A stretch of 64,000 nucleotides of DNA from Limanda limanda (taxonomy: Eukaryota; Chordata; Actinopteri; Pleuronectiformes; Pleuronectidae): the NCBI RefSeq assembly GCF_963576545.1, contig NC_083651.1, forward strand, positions 22,742,248-22,806,247. The letters are read 5' to 3'. The notes under the pieces were generated by a model. The model worked only from the letters and a program-made list of their open reading frames with translations. It searched no databases and had not been told where the DNA came from. Positions 1 through 11,974 of this stretch are shown here, piece by piece (the first letter of the stretch is position 1; each line of letters starts with the position of its first letter). A program made the position numbers and the translations under genes.

Positions 1-746
1 TGCCTCACTTCAATTTATCATTTTGTGAGGGGGAGACCAACTACCCAAGAGACAATTAAACATTGCAAGAGACCTAGATATCAAACCCCACCGTGACTGC
101 TGTATGAAGAAGCGCTACCATTTAGCACTGAATCTCATTATGCTTTGGGAGAGAGAAAGCGTGAGCGAGAGAGAGAGATAGCTGGTGTCATCAGAACATC
201 TCTGAGAGGGGAATAAATCAAATCTGTCATGCCAAGTCTCCCAGTGCTTCGTTACCCCGATCGAAACATGGTGGGCCCTCTGATTGTGTCATCCATTTGA
301 TCTTATGCTTTTATTGTCAACTACACAATGTCCAGCAATTGATCAGGAAAGACAACAAATCCAGAGAAACTTAAAACCTCATTATGACAATAATCAATCA
401 GGTTCGAGACAGGTTGAAAAGGGGAATGTCCCTTTCAAACGGTTTGTCTCTACCAGCGCTGATTTTCATCCCTGTGGGTCGCAGGCTGACGTATGTTTGG
501 CACACCCGCAGCTCTTATATGACACATGACCTTTATAGGTGCATATCAAAGAGAACACTGCTGCGTGAAGTCCTATTCGGGCATATGTCACGATTCTTAT
601 TCATGATTAACAGAAGACATGTGCAGTGACAATCCTTCAGATGGCAATTTGCATGGAAGAAACAGAATCGCTTTTACAGACATGTACTAAAGTACCCAAT
701 GATGTACCCTATTTACACCCAAGGAAAAATACATGCATGCACTGAC
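1..746 (-). other. lrp1b intron 10 (3' part missing)
   Basis: This non-coding sequence follows exon 10 and runs off the window. A purine-rich GAGA stretch lies near 150-180. No repeat family or exon was recognised. Confidence 0.7.
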
Positions 747-890
747 TTTTGCAGGTCCGTCCATCCGAGCCCAGGCTGTAGCCAGTTCGACAGCGGCAGG
801 ATCTGGACTTGTAGCTGCCGCTCAGAAGGCAGATATGGGAGCATCCACCTGGCTTTCCGTATGAATCTATTTCACATGCATGACTCCTGA
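747..890 (-). CDS. lrp1b: lrp1b exon 10: EGF-like domain after propeller 1
   Basis: This 144-nt phase 1-1 exon encodes [20 protein letters not shown] and onward, an EGF-like domain with six cysteines through [17 protein letters not shown]. The stretch [13 protein letters not shown] is almost diagnostic of LRP1/LRP1B. The acceptor is CTCCACAG. The donor reads AAAA|GTCAGT, a weak site with C at +3. A further GT is not available nearby in a frame that fits, and a K-R junction is expected when the next exon starts with GG. Downstream exons (propeller 2 and beyond) lie outside the window. Confidence 0.92.
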
Positions 891-1029
891 CTGTGGACGA
901 AATCAAAGAGGACAAGAAATCATTGTAAACCATCAAAAGCATCCTCTGTCTGCACGAAAACAGACTCCAGTGTGTGAGCCACAATGTGAGGTAGATTCAA
1001 ATTAACCTATATAGAAATTGTTTCTTTAC

Positions 1030-1222
1030 CTCGTGGCTGCGTGAGTTTGTGGTAAATCCGGAGTCCTCTGGTATTCCCCAGGCTGGCAAGTGTTGTGCTA
1101 TCTGCTGTGATGTTGAACCTCTGGATCTGCAGCAGCTCCACAGAGGAACTCCCTTTGGAAGGGTCAGAGTGGGTAGCATAGAGGAAGTCCTCAAACACAG
1201 CGAGTGCATAAATGTACGACAC
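1030..1222 (-). CDS. lrp1b: lrp1b exon 9: last blade of YWTD propeller 1
   Basis: This 193-nt exon runs from phase 0 to phase 1. It encodes VSYIYALAVFEDFLYATHSD, a Ser-rich loop (PSKGSSSVELLQI), QRFNITAD with an NIT sequon, and LRIYHKLTQPR. The LAVFEDFLYATxSD and LRIYHKxTQP signatures close propeller 1 in LRP1/LRP1B. The acceptor is ATTTTCCAG and the donor GTAAAG. The last base G joins TC of exon 10 to give Val of VRSHAC. The intron that follows is only 139 bp, the shortest in the window. Confidence 0.93.
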
Positions 1223-2427
1223 CTGGAAAATAAGAGAGAACCATTGGTGATTGTTTGCTTCATCCCTGAAGCCAAAAATAAGTAAAACCTCGAGAGGAAT
1301 GCAAACAAAAGAATAGCTCAAATAAATTAATGAGAGGGCTTTTATCTTGCGAGCATGCAGGGGATTGGAGAGGGGGGTGGGGCAGTCTGTAGATTTGGCT
1401 ACCCACACAGGGTCAAAACCTGGAGTCCACTGGGAAGCCACTGGCCCTGACAACACAGCCTCCATGCTACATTTAGCAGCCTGACACTAAGCGACATGGC
1501 TGGATGAGCTGTAGTCACAAGAAGAAAACCCTGAGCTCGCCGGGTGACACCTGAACATGAGGTGCACCAAGAAACATGCGTCAGAATAAATAAATATATT
1601 ACAACAAAAAAGGAAAAGCACAAACCACTCAACCATCTTCCCCTATGGAATAAGCCCCAGCACTATACTGGAACACTGTAACTTTACAGACACTAAGCTT
1701 CAAAGGATCTTTACCTGCAGCACAAGTAATGCATACTATAGTGGTGCCACATGCTGGAGTGAATACAATGACAGAATCAACCCATCAACCCATCAATCAG
1801 GATCAGCCGCATCAGAGGAGAGACCAGGAAGCAGAGCAGTGGCAGACGAGGAGTTTAATTGAACTGAAACAATACACTTCTTGTTTTTTCATCACAACTT
1901 TGATGCACAAGCAGTGATCCTCCAATAAGGTGGCAAACTAATAGACTTGGAAATTATTTTTGAAATGAACACCTGCCTACAAAACAACTCATTGGAAATA
2001 CACTTCTTTATCTTCTTTCCTCATGAATGTTGAACATCTAGTCCAAGCTGTTTAAAAGGGTAATTTTAATGAATAGTCATAATTTGTGATGAAAGGCCTC
2101 AAAGTGGTCCACTGAAGAGAAACTTGATACGCTCATTTAGAAGAAAGCCTCACATGTGCCTCTGCTCCTTCAATTTAATAAACCAGCTATTCCCCTTTCA
2201 ATAGACCTTCTCTATTAAAAGGAAGGCTGAATTATAACAGAGAATGAACACGGAAACACGCTCTCATGTCACAATCTCAGAAGTCTCTCAAATCAATAGG
2301 GAGACAGTGCTAATAAAAGCGGAAAATTGTCACTTCAGGTCCCCATTGACATTTGTCCACAATAGCCCCTTAATGTGTGGAGCCTGTGGAGGACAGAATG
2401 CAGCTTTCAGGGGAATGCGATACTCAC
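1223..2427 (-). other. lrp1b intron 8
   Basis: This 1205-bp GT-AG intron lies between exons 8 and 9. It is AT-rich with no recognised element; reading frames within it lack splice context. Confidence 0.75.
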
Positions 2428-2650
2428 TTGGCTGCCATGGATCACGGTGTGCCTTTTCCCGCCGTCATAATCCACCACGTCGATGTAATCCAGGTAGGCG
2501 TCCGCCCAGTACACCAGCTTCTTGACCAAGTCCAATGCCACAGCAGTGGGCTGCTCAATTTTATAATCCACGAGCCGGGTGCGGTTGGTGCCGTCCATGT
2601 TGCAGCGCTCCAGTTTGGCCACATTCCCGTAATCGGTGAAGAAGAGCATT
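2428..2650 (-). CDS. lrp1b: lrp1b exon 8: YWTD propeller blades
   Basis: This 223-nt exon runs from phase 2 to phase 0 and encodes the best-conserved part of the propeller. It carries [20 protein letters not shown], then [20 protein letters not shown], then [20 protein letters not shown] and the end HTVIHGSQ. Two YWTD-type elements (FFTDYG and VYWADA) and an ALDL linker are visible, plus an NRT sequon. The acceptor is CTGCAG and the donor GTGAGT. The initial ATG is internal, following the split Gly codon from exon 7, so it is not a start. MLFFTDYG rather than FLFLTDYG supports LRP1B over LRP1. Confidence 0.95.
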
Positions 2651-5600
2651 CTGCAGACAGAGGAGTGATTAAATGGTTATTTACATGGGGATGTTTAGCA
2701 GAGTCTCATTCCATCCTCCTGATCCCGTATTTCATCTACACACATAAATCACTGACATTCGCTGAAACACAACGACAGTGTAATATACAGCCTCATCTGA
2801 ACACCGATCATCCAATCATAGCTCTGTAGCACAGCTGCATATACTCCTGCCTCCACTTCTCTGCCTAATTAGAGCAACACACCTACAATGGGCCCATTAC
2901 AAATGTTGGAAAGACTTTCGCCTCAGAAACCAAGCATCAGTTTTACGTATAACTGAGCCCTAGAGCATTGATGTGGCTTTAGCAGCTTTCAAATTATTAT
3001 ACTGACGCTAGTTTTGGCTTTAAAAACAAGTCTTCTTTTGTGAAAGTCTCTCCCCAAAAACTGTTGAATAATGCTGGATGTGGATTACAGAGGTGCTGGC
3101 AATAGAAAACCTAATTTAGTATAAATGTTGAAGATACACATTCTTATCTTCATAATTTTCTTATCTTGCATTCTTTAACTGTAAAATTGCAAAAAATTAC
3201 AACTACGAGCAGACACCTTAAAACCCTAAACCACTTTCACTGCCGTAGTAAAATAATTATAAGAGTAAGGATTTTGCAAAATTGAATTAACAAAACACTC
3301 AGCTGAAGCAGCCAGTCATTTTGCAGCAGAGATAACATATTCATATTCTTTAAGAGGAAGAAATGTCTCTATACTGTGTTAAAGTTTGTTCTTTCATTTT
3401 CATTTATTGTAAAAGTGATGTTTCAGCCTAAAAGTCCAACCTGAACAGCAGCTGAAGGAAATCGACTCTTTTCTACCGCTGCTTGTATGAAAAGAGACAG
3501 AAAGCTACAGGTAAAATAAAACATGACTTGGCAGTTTATACGCCGTAGATGTTTTGTCAGTTGTAACACCGTCTGCTCAATCTTCTATTTTACCATGAGA
3601 TTATTTTTTGCTTTGGTCCCATGCCATCATTTTATCAGGGGGGGCTCATTTCCAAACATATTCCATGGATCTCGTTGAGGCTGCAGAATTTCCAGGTCTG
3701 GCCTCAGCACCACCCTAATCTCAGAAAGCCATGATTTGTATGCCACGTGGAGGTGCACCTGTTCGGGGAGCCGTGCTCCTTGCTGACGCCGACGCTTTTC
3801 CAGAGGAGCCTGATCTGTGGTTCAAAGGGCAGCCCACTCTCTCCCCTGACTTGACTCGTGCAGATTAAGTCGGCTTCCTGCTGCTCTCTGGCTGAAGCTC
3901 ATTACCAGTGGAAGCTGCTGGAGCTTTGTCCTCGCAGTGCCACAGTGAGACAGCGTGGCCAGCGCCTCATGCTAATTGCACTGGTTGTGCAGACCCAGCA
4001 ATTTGAAATACTTAAAGAGGCAGTGCACGGCGTCTTCACGTCGGTTAAAGGACATTTCAGGTTTAGTGCGGTGTTGTTCGGTCCCTGTTGCAAGAAACAA
4101 ATTAGGCTAAATACAACACCTGTTTTCAATGAGTTACACTGGCTCCTGTGTCTCTCAGAATTGATTCTCAAGCTGTCCTTATGGTTTCTGAGGTACTAAG
4201 TGGATCTGCTCCTCTGTGCATCACATATTGTCTATCACTTTATGTCTATTCACACACCCTGAGCTCCTCTGCAGCCTGCCTTCTAAATATCCCCAAAATT
4301 GCCACGGAGAAAATAGGAAATGCTGTTTTTATTGTGCCTCCAGTGTCTATGTATCATAGAGCAGCATCGCAGGGAAATTTAATGAGACATTTAAAGACAT
4401 TCTGACATCATTTAAATCTTATTTTAATTTAATGTTCAAGAGCCCTTAAAACGCAATTATTCTGTTTGTGTTACCTTTGAGTTTTTGCATTTAGCTTTTT
4501 TTATGTAACTGGAAGCATTTTATTATTTTTTATTTTATGATCTGCAACCACATCTGTTGAGGTTTCTTTCGGTTGAGGGACAAAATGCGTTAGTTAGCGT
4601 TTGGAAAATCAGGGCTAATGGTGACCAGCATTGACCAATGGTGGTAAAAATCATTTATGAACAATATCATTTAGTGTCATAGTCCAAACTTTGTTAGTTA
4701 TACGTGGACAGTCTTACACGTCGAGCAACACCATCATCACACTGCTTCCTCCCTTGCTCCTGACAGACATGAGTCATAATTCACGTTGGCCTTGTGAAAT
4801 TAATCCTTCAACCCAAACACTCTTAGTCATAATACAGTGGCTGAATCTGTGTATAGTAACTTTGATACAAAAATGAACTTCATGAAAATGACAAATATAT
4901 AATATTTATTTTTTAAGTGGCCTATTTCCTCAGAGTGATTATACATTTCAGTAGATGTTTAATTCTTTCATTCTGACAAAAGCCTCAAAGTCGTTATACA
5001 GGTTCCTGCCAGTAAGTGTCCTGTGTTATAAGAAACGCCATCTTCATGTCACCAACTGAAGGCTGAAATACTCCCACATTCATCACAGCCTGTTTCTCTC
5101 ATCGCCTCTTTGTCGCTGACACAATTATTGTTTTGTGTCCTCTAATACGACAACTGACAAAATCAATGTGTAATGTGTTTGTCTGCTGATTTCTGATAAG
5201 CTTCTGCAGTGTGAGATTCTTCTGGGACATTGTTGTCAGAAACAAACTATATAAACCAGCTATTTGTGGCACATTTGTCAAGTTTAGAGAGTTTGCTTGA
5301 TTCTGGATTGATTCATATTAACAAGCGTAAGAGAAAGAAATAAGAAAATACTAAAAATACTAGAGCAAGCATACGAAAATGTTATTGCATGAGGCTGGGT
5401 GACTTAGTGTGACTTTGCTGATGCCCTGATTTTACCAAGAGCTAACATGGCAGGAACATTTACAGCTATGAGATGGATTGCGATGGAAACTAGAACAAAC
5501 ATTCATGGCTCCCACAGGACGAATGGTGAGGCCTTAATGTTTAATCTAAAACCAACATCAGGCACCATCAGTAAAAAACATATCATTCCCTTCACTTGGA

Positions 5601-7495
5601 AACATCACAGTCACAAAACACAATTCAGGGAGCAAACGTTTTCCAAAATGGATTTTGTAAAACAATTAGTAGTAAACAAATCTATTGTATATAATCACAT
5701 GGCTCACTAAGTGGCATACTGCTAAAACTAGACTCATTTTGTCCAACATGACTTTATTGGACTTTCAAAAACAGAGCACATTCTTCTCAGGAACAGGTAT
5801 TAACTTAAAAATGCAACTCAATGGAAGCTTCAGTTTTGTAGAAATGCGAAAAAAGAAAAGAAAAAAAAGAGCCAATGAAAAAAGTATTTTACTGTCAAAA
5901 CCTTTTTCCGGTGTAAAACGCCGTACCTGATAGTGTGAGAGGCAGGAAGTCAAATAACAATAAAAATGGATCGGCAAACCAGAGCATATTCTATAAACAC
6001 CTCCACACGCCATGCTTCTATAACACCTCCCTGATTTCTTTTGTTTTCACTCCATTGCTCCGGGCTGACAGACCTCTCTCAGGCTATTCTTTCTTTTTTT
6101 CTTCCAGAAACAGAAAACAGACACAGAAGCAGCCGTGTCTCTCCAATTAGAGTCGGGAGGAGGCATTGGAAAACTTATATGTCTTACAATGTCAATCTAG
6201 CCTGCAGCCTGCATGTCCATCTCCCTTTGGGGCCAGCAGAGTATATCCATGATACCATACCTCTATACAAACAACAGAATAGGCGGTTGTATGACTCATG
6301 TGTGATTCCATCAAAAACACAGAATCGACAAGCTGACTTGTGAGGGATCATTCACAAGGAGCCAGCCAAAGTAGAAACTCTAACATACAAAATATGTATT
6401 ATTAGCCGTGAAGCTTTCCAGTGGCTGAACGGAATCTAATGAGAACACAGAGAAGCCAGTAGCTAATTATTCCAGAAAACCCAGTGGTGGTAAAGTAGCT
6501 GTTGAATGAAGAGAGTTTATCATCTCAAAAAAATCCACAATGAAGCAACATAGTTCACCTTCAACCTGCAAATTAATTTAGTCAAGATAAATAAAAGAAT
6601 TATGTCAAGTTGGTCTTATGGAGGTCATGACACGTACAGCAGCAAGATGCTTCCATTGTTTTTAATGTTTAGTGGTTATTTTCTTTGATACAAGTTCCAG
6701 GGCTAATACCGTTTTTTTCAGTTTAGTTTTACAATTTCCAAAATCATAAAAAGAAAATGTATTATTAAATACTTGCTTTGACCCCGAGCTACCTGCTCTT
6801 GAGTCGTCATGATATCAAGATTAACCTCTTCTATTGCTCACTGGAAATTAAAGCCCAGAAAAGACTGAGCTGCTTGTAACTGCTTCGCATTCTGCTTCAG
6901 CTGCTGCATGCAATTCATTTAAATTATTTGGCTGCTTTGCGCTTTTGCACAATGACACAAGATGACACGGGAAACTGCCAAGAAACCTACATAATAACTT
7001 CTGCAACCCTGTCCACGTCAATGTGACTGTCAGCCACATGCTGGAAATGTCTTCGTTTTCACTGAGTGCGGTGTGGGAATATATTTTTTTCTTCACAGTT
7101 GCTAAGTAATTTTATGTGTGTGCATGTGTGTGATCTCTGCTGAGACAAAAATCCTGTAATGGAAAGTCCTGCAGGGGAATTTTCTAGTGAGGGATGTAGG
7201 GTGAAATCAGTGAATACAAATTAATGTCTAGACAGCAGAAGCTGTCAACAGCTATCCACCAAATTACACAGCTCAAAGAGAAAAGGCCTGAGTCGAAGGA
7301 CGGGGAATCATTTAAATCCCTTCATTGTAACTCACTCATATTCTTCCAGACAAGTCAATTGTTATGCATAGTGATTTTTTTTTCTTCTACTTCTTCCCTG
7401 ATTTTTTTTTCCAGCTTAACAAAAGATGCATGATGATAAATGAGCCTCGCCGGGCTTTCGGAGATGGCGTATTATGTAGGCTGCAGGACACTCAC
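2651..7495 (-). other. lrp1b intron 7
   Basis: This 4845-bp intron lies between exons 7 and 8. It holds one non-LTR retrotransposon fragment (about 4105-4480). The rest is AT-rich with T-runs near 7374-7412 and an A/G-rich tract at about 5847-5885. I see no other gene. Confidence 0.7.
4105..4480 (+). mobile_element. Non-LTR retrotransposon C-terminal fragment (L2/Rex1-type)
   Basis: Translated on the plus strand, this stretch gives NTTPVFNELHWL, then after a frameshift SLRIDSQAVLMVSEVLSGSA, then SAACLLNIPKIATEKIGNAV and MRHLKTF. These match the conserved C-terminal tail of CR1/L2/Rex1-group reverse transcriptase ORFs (LHWLPVSxRIDFKxLLxVYK, then LxxPxxxTxxxGxxAF, then FKxxLKTxLF), as remembered. 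The copy is 5'-truncated, as is usual for LINEs, and has at least one frameshift, so it is a dead relic in sense-opposite orientation to lrp1b. An AT-rich 3' tail follows to about 4480. The exact clade is uncertain. Confidence 0.75.
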
Positions 7496-7658
7496 CCCAT
7501 GAGAGGATCCAGAGCTATTCCTTTAGGATTGAGGAGGTCTAGTTGTAGGATAGTAACACACGTGTCCCCGCCACGGTCGCAGACAAATATCTTTTCATTG
7601 GCCCGGTCGACGAAATAGAAATTTCCCGTCAACCAGTCAATGGCCATCTGCTCCACAT
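7496..7658 (-). CDS. lrp1b: lrp1b exon 7: YWTD propeller blade
   Basis: This 163-nt exon enters in phase 1 and leaves in phase 2. It encodes [22 protein letters not shown], then [17 protein letters not shown] and [12 protein letters not shown]. The AIDWxxxNxYFVD and GIALDP signatures are classic YWTD-repeat elements of LRP1-type propellers. The acceptor is CTTTGCAG and the donor GTGAGT; the exon ends with GG, completed by A of exon 8. In the family this propeller and its flanking EGF repeats provide pH-sensitive ligand release. That role is family knowledge, not something the sequence shows. Confidence 0.93.
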
Positions 7659-8392
7659 CTGCAAAGGGACGCGCTTGAGTTAGAGTCTTGTGTAAAACAT
7701 GTATAAATAGATATAAAACACTTTTTCATCAGGTTTTCTGATAGCCAAAGGACACATTTGAATTATTATAGAAATTATTAAGGCAAAGGGAGGCTAAGCA
7801 TTGTCAACTTTTAATTTCTATTCAAGGTGCAAATATATTTGATTGTTCTCTTTTCATAATGCAGCTTGTCAGGATCTCTGAACACCTTTCAAACTCCAGG
7901 AACCACTTTGTAGTGCAGAGTTTCTGTCTTTTGTATTTCATTAGTCAAAGCTGAAATAACCCTAATGACATAATCAGAGTTATTTTTAAAACATTTTGAA
8001 AAGCCCCCTGAGAGGCACAGGTGGCAATCAAAAAACGTTCTCGCCATGAGGAGGAAATTTATCTTGATGTGTGAAATTGGTGCAGTGGACATTTAAATTA
8101 CCAAAGTCACTGAGAATCCTGATTAATTACAAGGTTTTGCTTATTTTCTTTTAAAGGACAGGCGTCCAGTTCCAGTTCTAAACTGTTAAATTACAACATG
8201 AAAACGAACATTCAAAATGAATGTCAAGCGTGTCTGGTATGTGTGAAAATCTGGACAAGATCAACTGGGCGAAGTAAGAGAGAGAGAGAACTGCTGCTTG
8301 TGTATCCTGCATTTTTGACGGACAGCTGTAAGAGAAGGTGTGCCACCTCGACCACTGAGTCTAATCTGCATTCAACCACAGAGATAATGGCA

Positions 8393-8442
<50 letters not shown>

Positions 8443-8619
8443 AAGAGGGAAAGAGAAAAGAGAGAAAGTAAAAGCCTGCGTGTGAGTCAGAGAGCACTGG
8501 GTGATGTGTATCATTATTTGTAAATGAAAGTGTTGATGATGCAAGAACAGGTTATTAATCAAAGGCTATCATCAGAGTAAAGAAAAAGGATGTGGGAGAA
8601 AAAACAGCGGAAAACGTAC
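7659..8619 (-). other. lrp1b intron 6
   Basis: This 961-bp intron between exons 6 and 7 contains an (AG)20 microsatellite. Nothing else was recognised. Confidence 0.75.
8399..8438. repeat. (AG)20 microsatellite
   Basis: This is a pure dinucleotide run of 20 AG units followed by an imperfect GA-rich tail to about 8468. In the lrp1b sense strand it is a CT tract about 180 bp downstream of the exon 6 donor. Confidence 0.95.
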
Positions 8620-8877
8620 GTTGCAGACTTTGTTGTGTTTTTATTTGCTGCTCCCGTGTGAATCCACGCAGGTTCCTTGTTTCAGCACAGCGGAGTTGCC
8701 CGGAGGACTCTGTCGACAGGACCCAGCACACACTCTCCTGCTTGTGCTGGAAATCCAGCGCCAGAGTTCCATTTGCACTCAAAGACCTCAGGGGCTTGAG
8801 GCCCGTTCCATTTAGATGGGTGATGACAATACGATCCGAGCCGCCAATGAGAAGCGCCGGTCGGCTGTCACCGGGAT
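8620..8877 (-). CDS. lrp1b: lrp1b exon 6: start of YWTD beta-propeller 1
   Basis: This 258-nt phase 1-1 exon covers the first blade region of the first six-bladed YWTD propeller. It opens DPGDSRPALLIGGSDRIV and includes ALDFQHKQESVCWV, which aligns with the LDFxYxxxxICW stretch typical of this blade. It ends QQSLQ, completed to H by exon 7. Two NGT sequons are visible (HLNGTGL, SANGTLAL). The acceptor is ACTCCAG and the donor GTACGT. It is the least conserved exon of the set compared with mammalian LRP1B from memory, for example DPGDSRPALLIGGSD where mammals have EPTDRPPLLLIANFE. Frame and phase still fit exactly with both neighbours. Confidence 0.9.
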
Positions 8878-11075
8878 CTGGAGTGGAAAATATGGAGGCA
8901 TTTATTTTCTCTATTTCACAATTATTTAATCTTACATCAAGAGACCAAAGATAAAGAGGAAAAGAGGGAGAATAATTTCTAAATATGGACTGAAAGAGGA
9001 GCCAAAACACTTTTGAGGAACACAGAAAAAGAAACACAACAGAAGGTTTCCATGATTAAAGATTCCTTCACCATTAGAGGGAGAAAACAAGAATAACACA
9101 GACACACAGTGAGACAGCAAGGCAGAAACAAAGGGTGTAACTTAAATCCAACACTGGGTGAAACAGCCCCAAAGCAATCAAACAAAAATGATTTTCAAAA
9201 CTGTTTGAGTTGATCGAACACAACAAGGAACATTAACCATAACAGACTATTTTCCCTGCTTGGTGTCCACGGTGCTAAAACTGAGATCAGCTGCTTTATG
9301 GCCTTGGCTGCATGAGGTGCAGGCACATTCTCCGACATGAGGTTAACGACGTCAGAAGGACACAGTCAAGTCGAGGGTCGCTCTTGTAATCAGAGTGGGT
9401 GTTTCCTTCCTTTATCCCTGTGAGTCAACATGTAGCACTGATGCATTTTTGCAAAATAAGTGTTATTTGTATTGTTTTGTTGCATTGTGCACGTGTTGCT
9501 TGTCTGATGTTGGTTTTGGTTTAACGGTAACAATAGTTTAAAATTAATTTTATATTTTTCCTCCTGGAAACGTCCCAGAAAAAGACCAGAACCTATGAAG
9601 AAATGTAAAAGTATAGAGAATCAGAAACCTGATGTAGCCTATTGCTCTGTGCAAGAGATCTCCATTGTTGAAAAATACTAAAAGACCAAATGTACTAGCA
9701 TCAGATGTTACTTACATATTTTTACGTAAGGACCCTAGTTCATGTTGACACTATCATTGCCATAAATATTCAAGAATCTAGTTCCCTGAAAAAAAAGATT
9801 TTCTGGACCTTAAATACATCTACATTCTAAGCAGGAGCAATGTGAGCTTGGGGCAATTTTAACAAAAAGATGCACGTTGAATCAACATTTATGAATTTGT
9901 TGAATTAAAAATGCATTTATGTAGAGACAATGCTTTATTTGTTTTTTGTTTGCAGTGCTGGGTCTGCTGTTCAGACATTCAGCATGATTCCTGCCACTTA
10001 ATATATTCTACAGGAGTCAGATAAATACGTTTGTTTCCAACATACAATTATCCCTCTGCTGCATAATGTGTAATTTGCTTCTTCACATGAGTCAGTGAAG
10101 TGCAAAATCAAGAAGACATGAAAATCATCAGTGGAGTCGGATTTGCAGACAAAAGTACAAATAGAAAAAAAAAATATTACACCTCTCACTTTAGTCGGAG
10201 CCAAATGAGAAGAGATTAAATCAGGATGAAATCCCCTCAACGCCTCCCAAATATTGTGCCGTGGAGTTTTAACTTTAATCTTACTCTCTGCACATTAATA
10301 TGTTTTTCATACCCTGCTGCTCCTCATCTTCTGGCCTCAGAGAGCTCTATTTGAAATTTATATTCATAAGCTTTTTACAACTAAGGGTAACCCCATAGTT
10401 ATCCCTGTACCACTATCGCTCTCTGCTAAATTAATATTAATGCATGTGAGCATTGGGGTTCAGTTAAGTTTATGGGTAATCATATTCAGTTTATTCCTGG
10501 TAGGACACCAGTCACATTGATTAAAAGCTGCAGCAGTGGCGTTCTCCCCAGCTAGTTGTGTTGGGCCTCAGGCTAGCTTCAACCCAGACCGTATGTGCCA
10601 TTGTGACAACATCCTAAAAAAAATCAGTTTGATGTTATGGTTCAACGCAAGACACAAATATACACTGCACGTGGTTAAGATGGCGGACAACCAAAAACAA
10701 CACCTCTTTTGGATGTTTTATTTCTAAGTGGACTGTTTTACTCATCGGGACAGATTTGTCACAGGCATCAGGCAATAACATAAATCAGGGTGACGCTGGG
10801 CATTGTCTCCGCACAAAATACTCCAGACTGCTCCCACTTAAAGTCTCGTGCTCATTAATTTTATCATTATCCCGGCCTGACCATGTCTACCCATTCCCAT
10901 GTGGGTGATAGATGTGGTCACTGCTAAACCACATTAATCTTGGCCAGCGCCATGGCGATTATAAGCTAGAATTCCGCTCTGGCTGAAGAAAACTGGCCTT
11001 GTTTATTGCTGGAAAATGTGAAATACATACGATGCAGATGAAGTTGTTTACCCTGATTGCAAGTGTGCCGCTCAC
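8878..11075 (-). other. lrp1b intron 5
   Basis: This 2198-bp intron lies between exons 5 and 6. It is AT-rich, with a balanced-composition stretch around 10850-10990 that could be conserved non-coding DNA but cannot be judged from one sequence. No repeat family was recognised. Confidence 0.7.
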
Positions 11076-11204
11076 CTTGTTTGGCTTTGCAGGATATCAT
11101 GTCAGGCTGTAGGATGTATCCCTCTGTGCAGCTGCATCTGTATGACCCGTAGGTGTTCGTGCAAGTTTGGCTGCATGCGCCATATACGGCACATTCATCA
11201 TGAT
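11076..11204 (-). CDS. lrp1b: lrp1b exon 5: calcium-binding EGF-like domain 2
   Basis: This 129-nt phase 1-1 exon encodes a cbEGF module. It starts [15 protein letters not shown], and six cysteines follow. The stretch [12 protein letters not shown] fits the Asp/Asn beta-hydroxylation consensus C-x-[DN]-x4-[FY]-x-C-x-C, which together with the leading DxDE marks a calcium-binding EGF. The acceptor is CCATAAG and the donor GTGAGC. The module ends SCKAKQ, and its final G is completed by AT of exon 6 to give Asp. DECAVYG and CSQTC are very close to the LRP1B/LRP1 equivalents as I remember them. Confidence 0.93.
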
Positions 11205-11835
11205 CTTATGGAAAAAGGAAGTGAGTCATTTGTAACAAATTAGGTGTGCTCAAACATGACCCAAATACATAAAGTATACTTAATGTGGCCTCACTCTAGA
11301 ACCTCTACCTATAATTACTGCTATAACCAATGAGACTTTTTTTCGGAGCTTCAGCACCCTCCGAATTTCTCATGTCTCCCTCAAAACAGGATCAAATTCA
11401 GGAAGCGCTGCTACTTGTTAAACCTTTTTCCTCAAGTGCAATTATGCAATGTTATGCCATGTCGCTGGTATAAGGTAGGAGCAGCGTCCAAGTAAGACAC
11501 AACAACTTGAGGCACCTTCGACAGCAAAATCCTGTCTTCCTCGCTCGCTGTCAGTAACCAGGCCTGTGGCACATAACAAGGGCAGGAATAAGAAGAGAAA
11601 GAGACACCGGGAAACCGTGCACTCTGTCTGCAATATGTGTGTGTGTGTGTTCGGGATGTAATGTGCTGTACATAAGGCCCTGCCTGCAGACAGATGGTTC
11701 TCATATACCCAGCACCTCCCGCTTATTCATCTGAAGGAAGTCTGGGCCGAGGGCATAAGGAGAGATTGGTGTGTGTGTGGGGGGGGGGGGCTCCGTGGCA
11801 GGAGGCCTCCCACCAGCGCCGCAAAAAAATCCTAC
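11205..11835 (-). other. lrp1b intron 4
   Basis: This 631-bp intron lies between exons 4 and 5. It contains short GT runs (about 11637-11650 and 11769-11778) and a 12-G homopolymer at 11779-11790, close to the exon 4 donor. Confidence 0.75.
11779..11790. repeat. Poly-G run (12) next to exon 4 donor
   Basis: Twelve consecutive G on the plus strand follow a (GT)n stretch. In the lrp1b transcript this is a C12 tract about 45 nt downstream of the exon 4 donor. Confidence 0.95.
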
Positions 11836-11955
11836 CTCTGCAGCTCGTCCCGTCCTCGCCGACCTCAAAGCCGTCAGCGCAGAAACAGAAGGTGCCGTTT
11901 CTCGTCATGACGCAGCCGTAGCGGCACCTGAGCTCGTGGCAGGCTGACAGCAGCT
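11836..11955 (-). CDS. lrp1b: lrp1b exon 4: EGF-like domain 1
   Basis: This 120-nt phase 1-1 exon encodes [15 protein letters not shown] and onward, an EGF-like domain with six cysteines (C-x4-C-x3-C-x8-C-x1-C-x12-C). It has a sequon in RNGTFC that could be N-glycosylated. The acceptor is CCCCCCTGCAG and the donor GTAGGA. Both flanks carry homopolymer C tracts in the sense strand (22 nt about 20 bases upstream of the exon, 12 nt about 45 bases downstream). They may affect splicing and are a likely site of assembly or polymerase slippage. In this family the domain connects the LDLa pair to the calcium-binding EGF and propeller. Confidence 0.92.
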
Positions 11956-11974
11956 CTGCAGGGGGGAAGAGAGT

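Noticed and set aside
8198..8562. Glu/Arg and Ser/Leu repeat frames
   Set aside because: Generated by the (AG)20 run.
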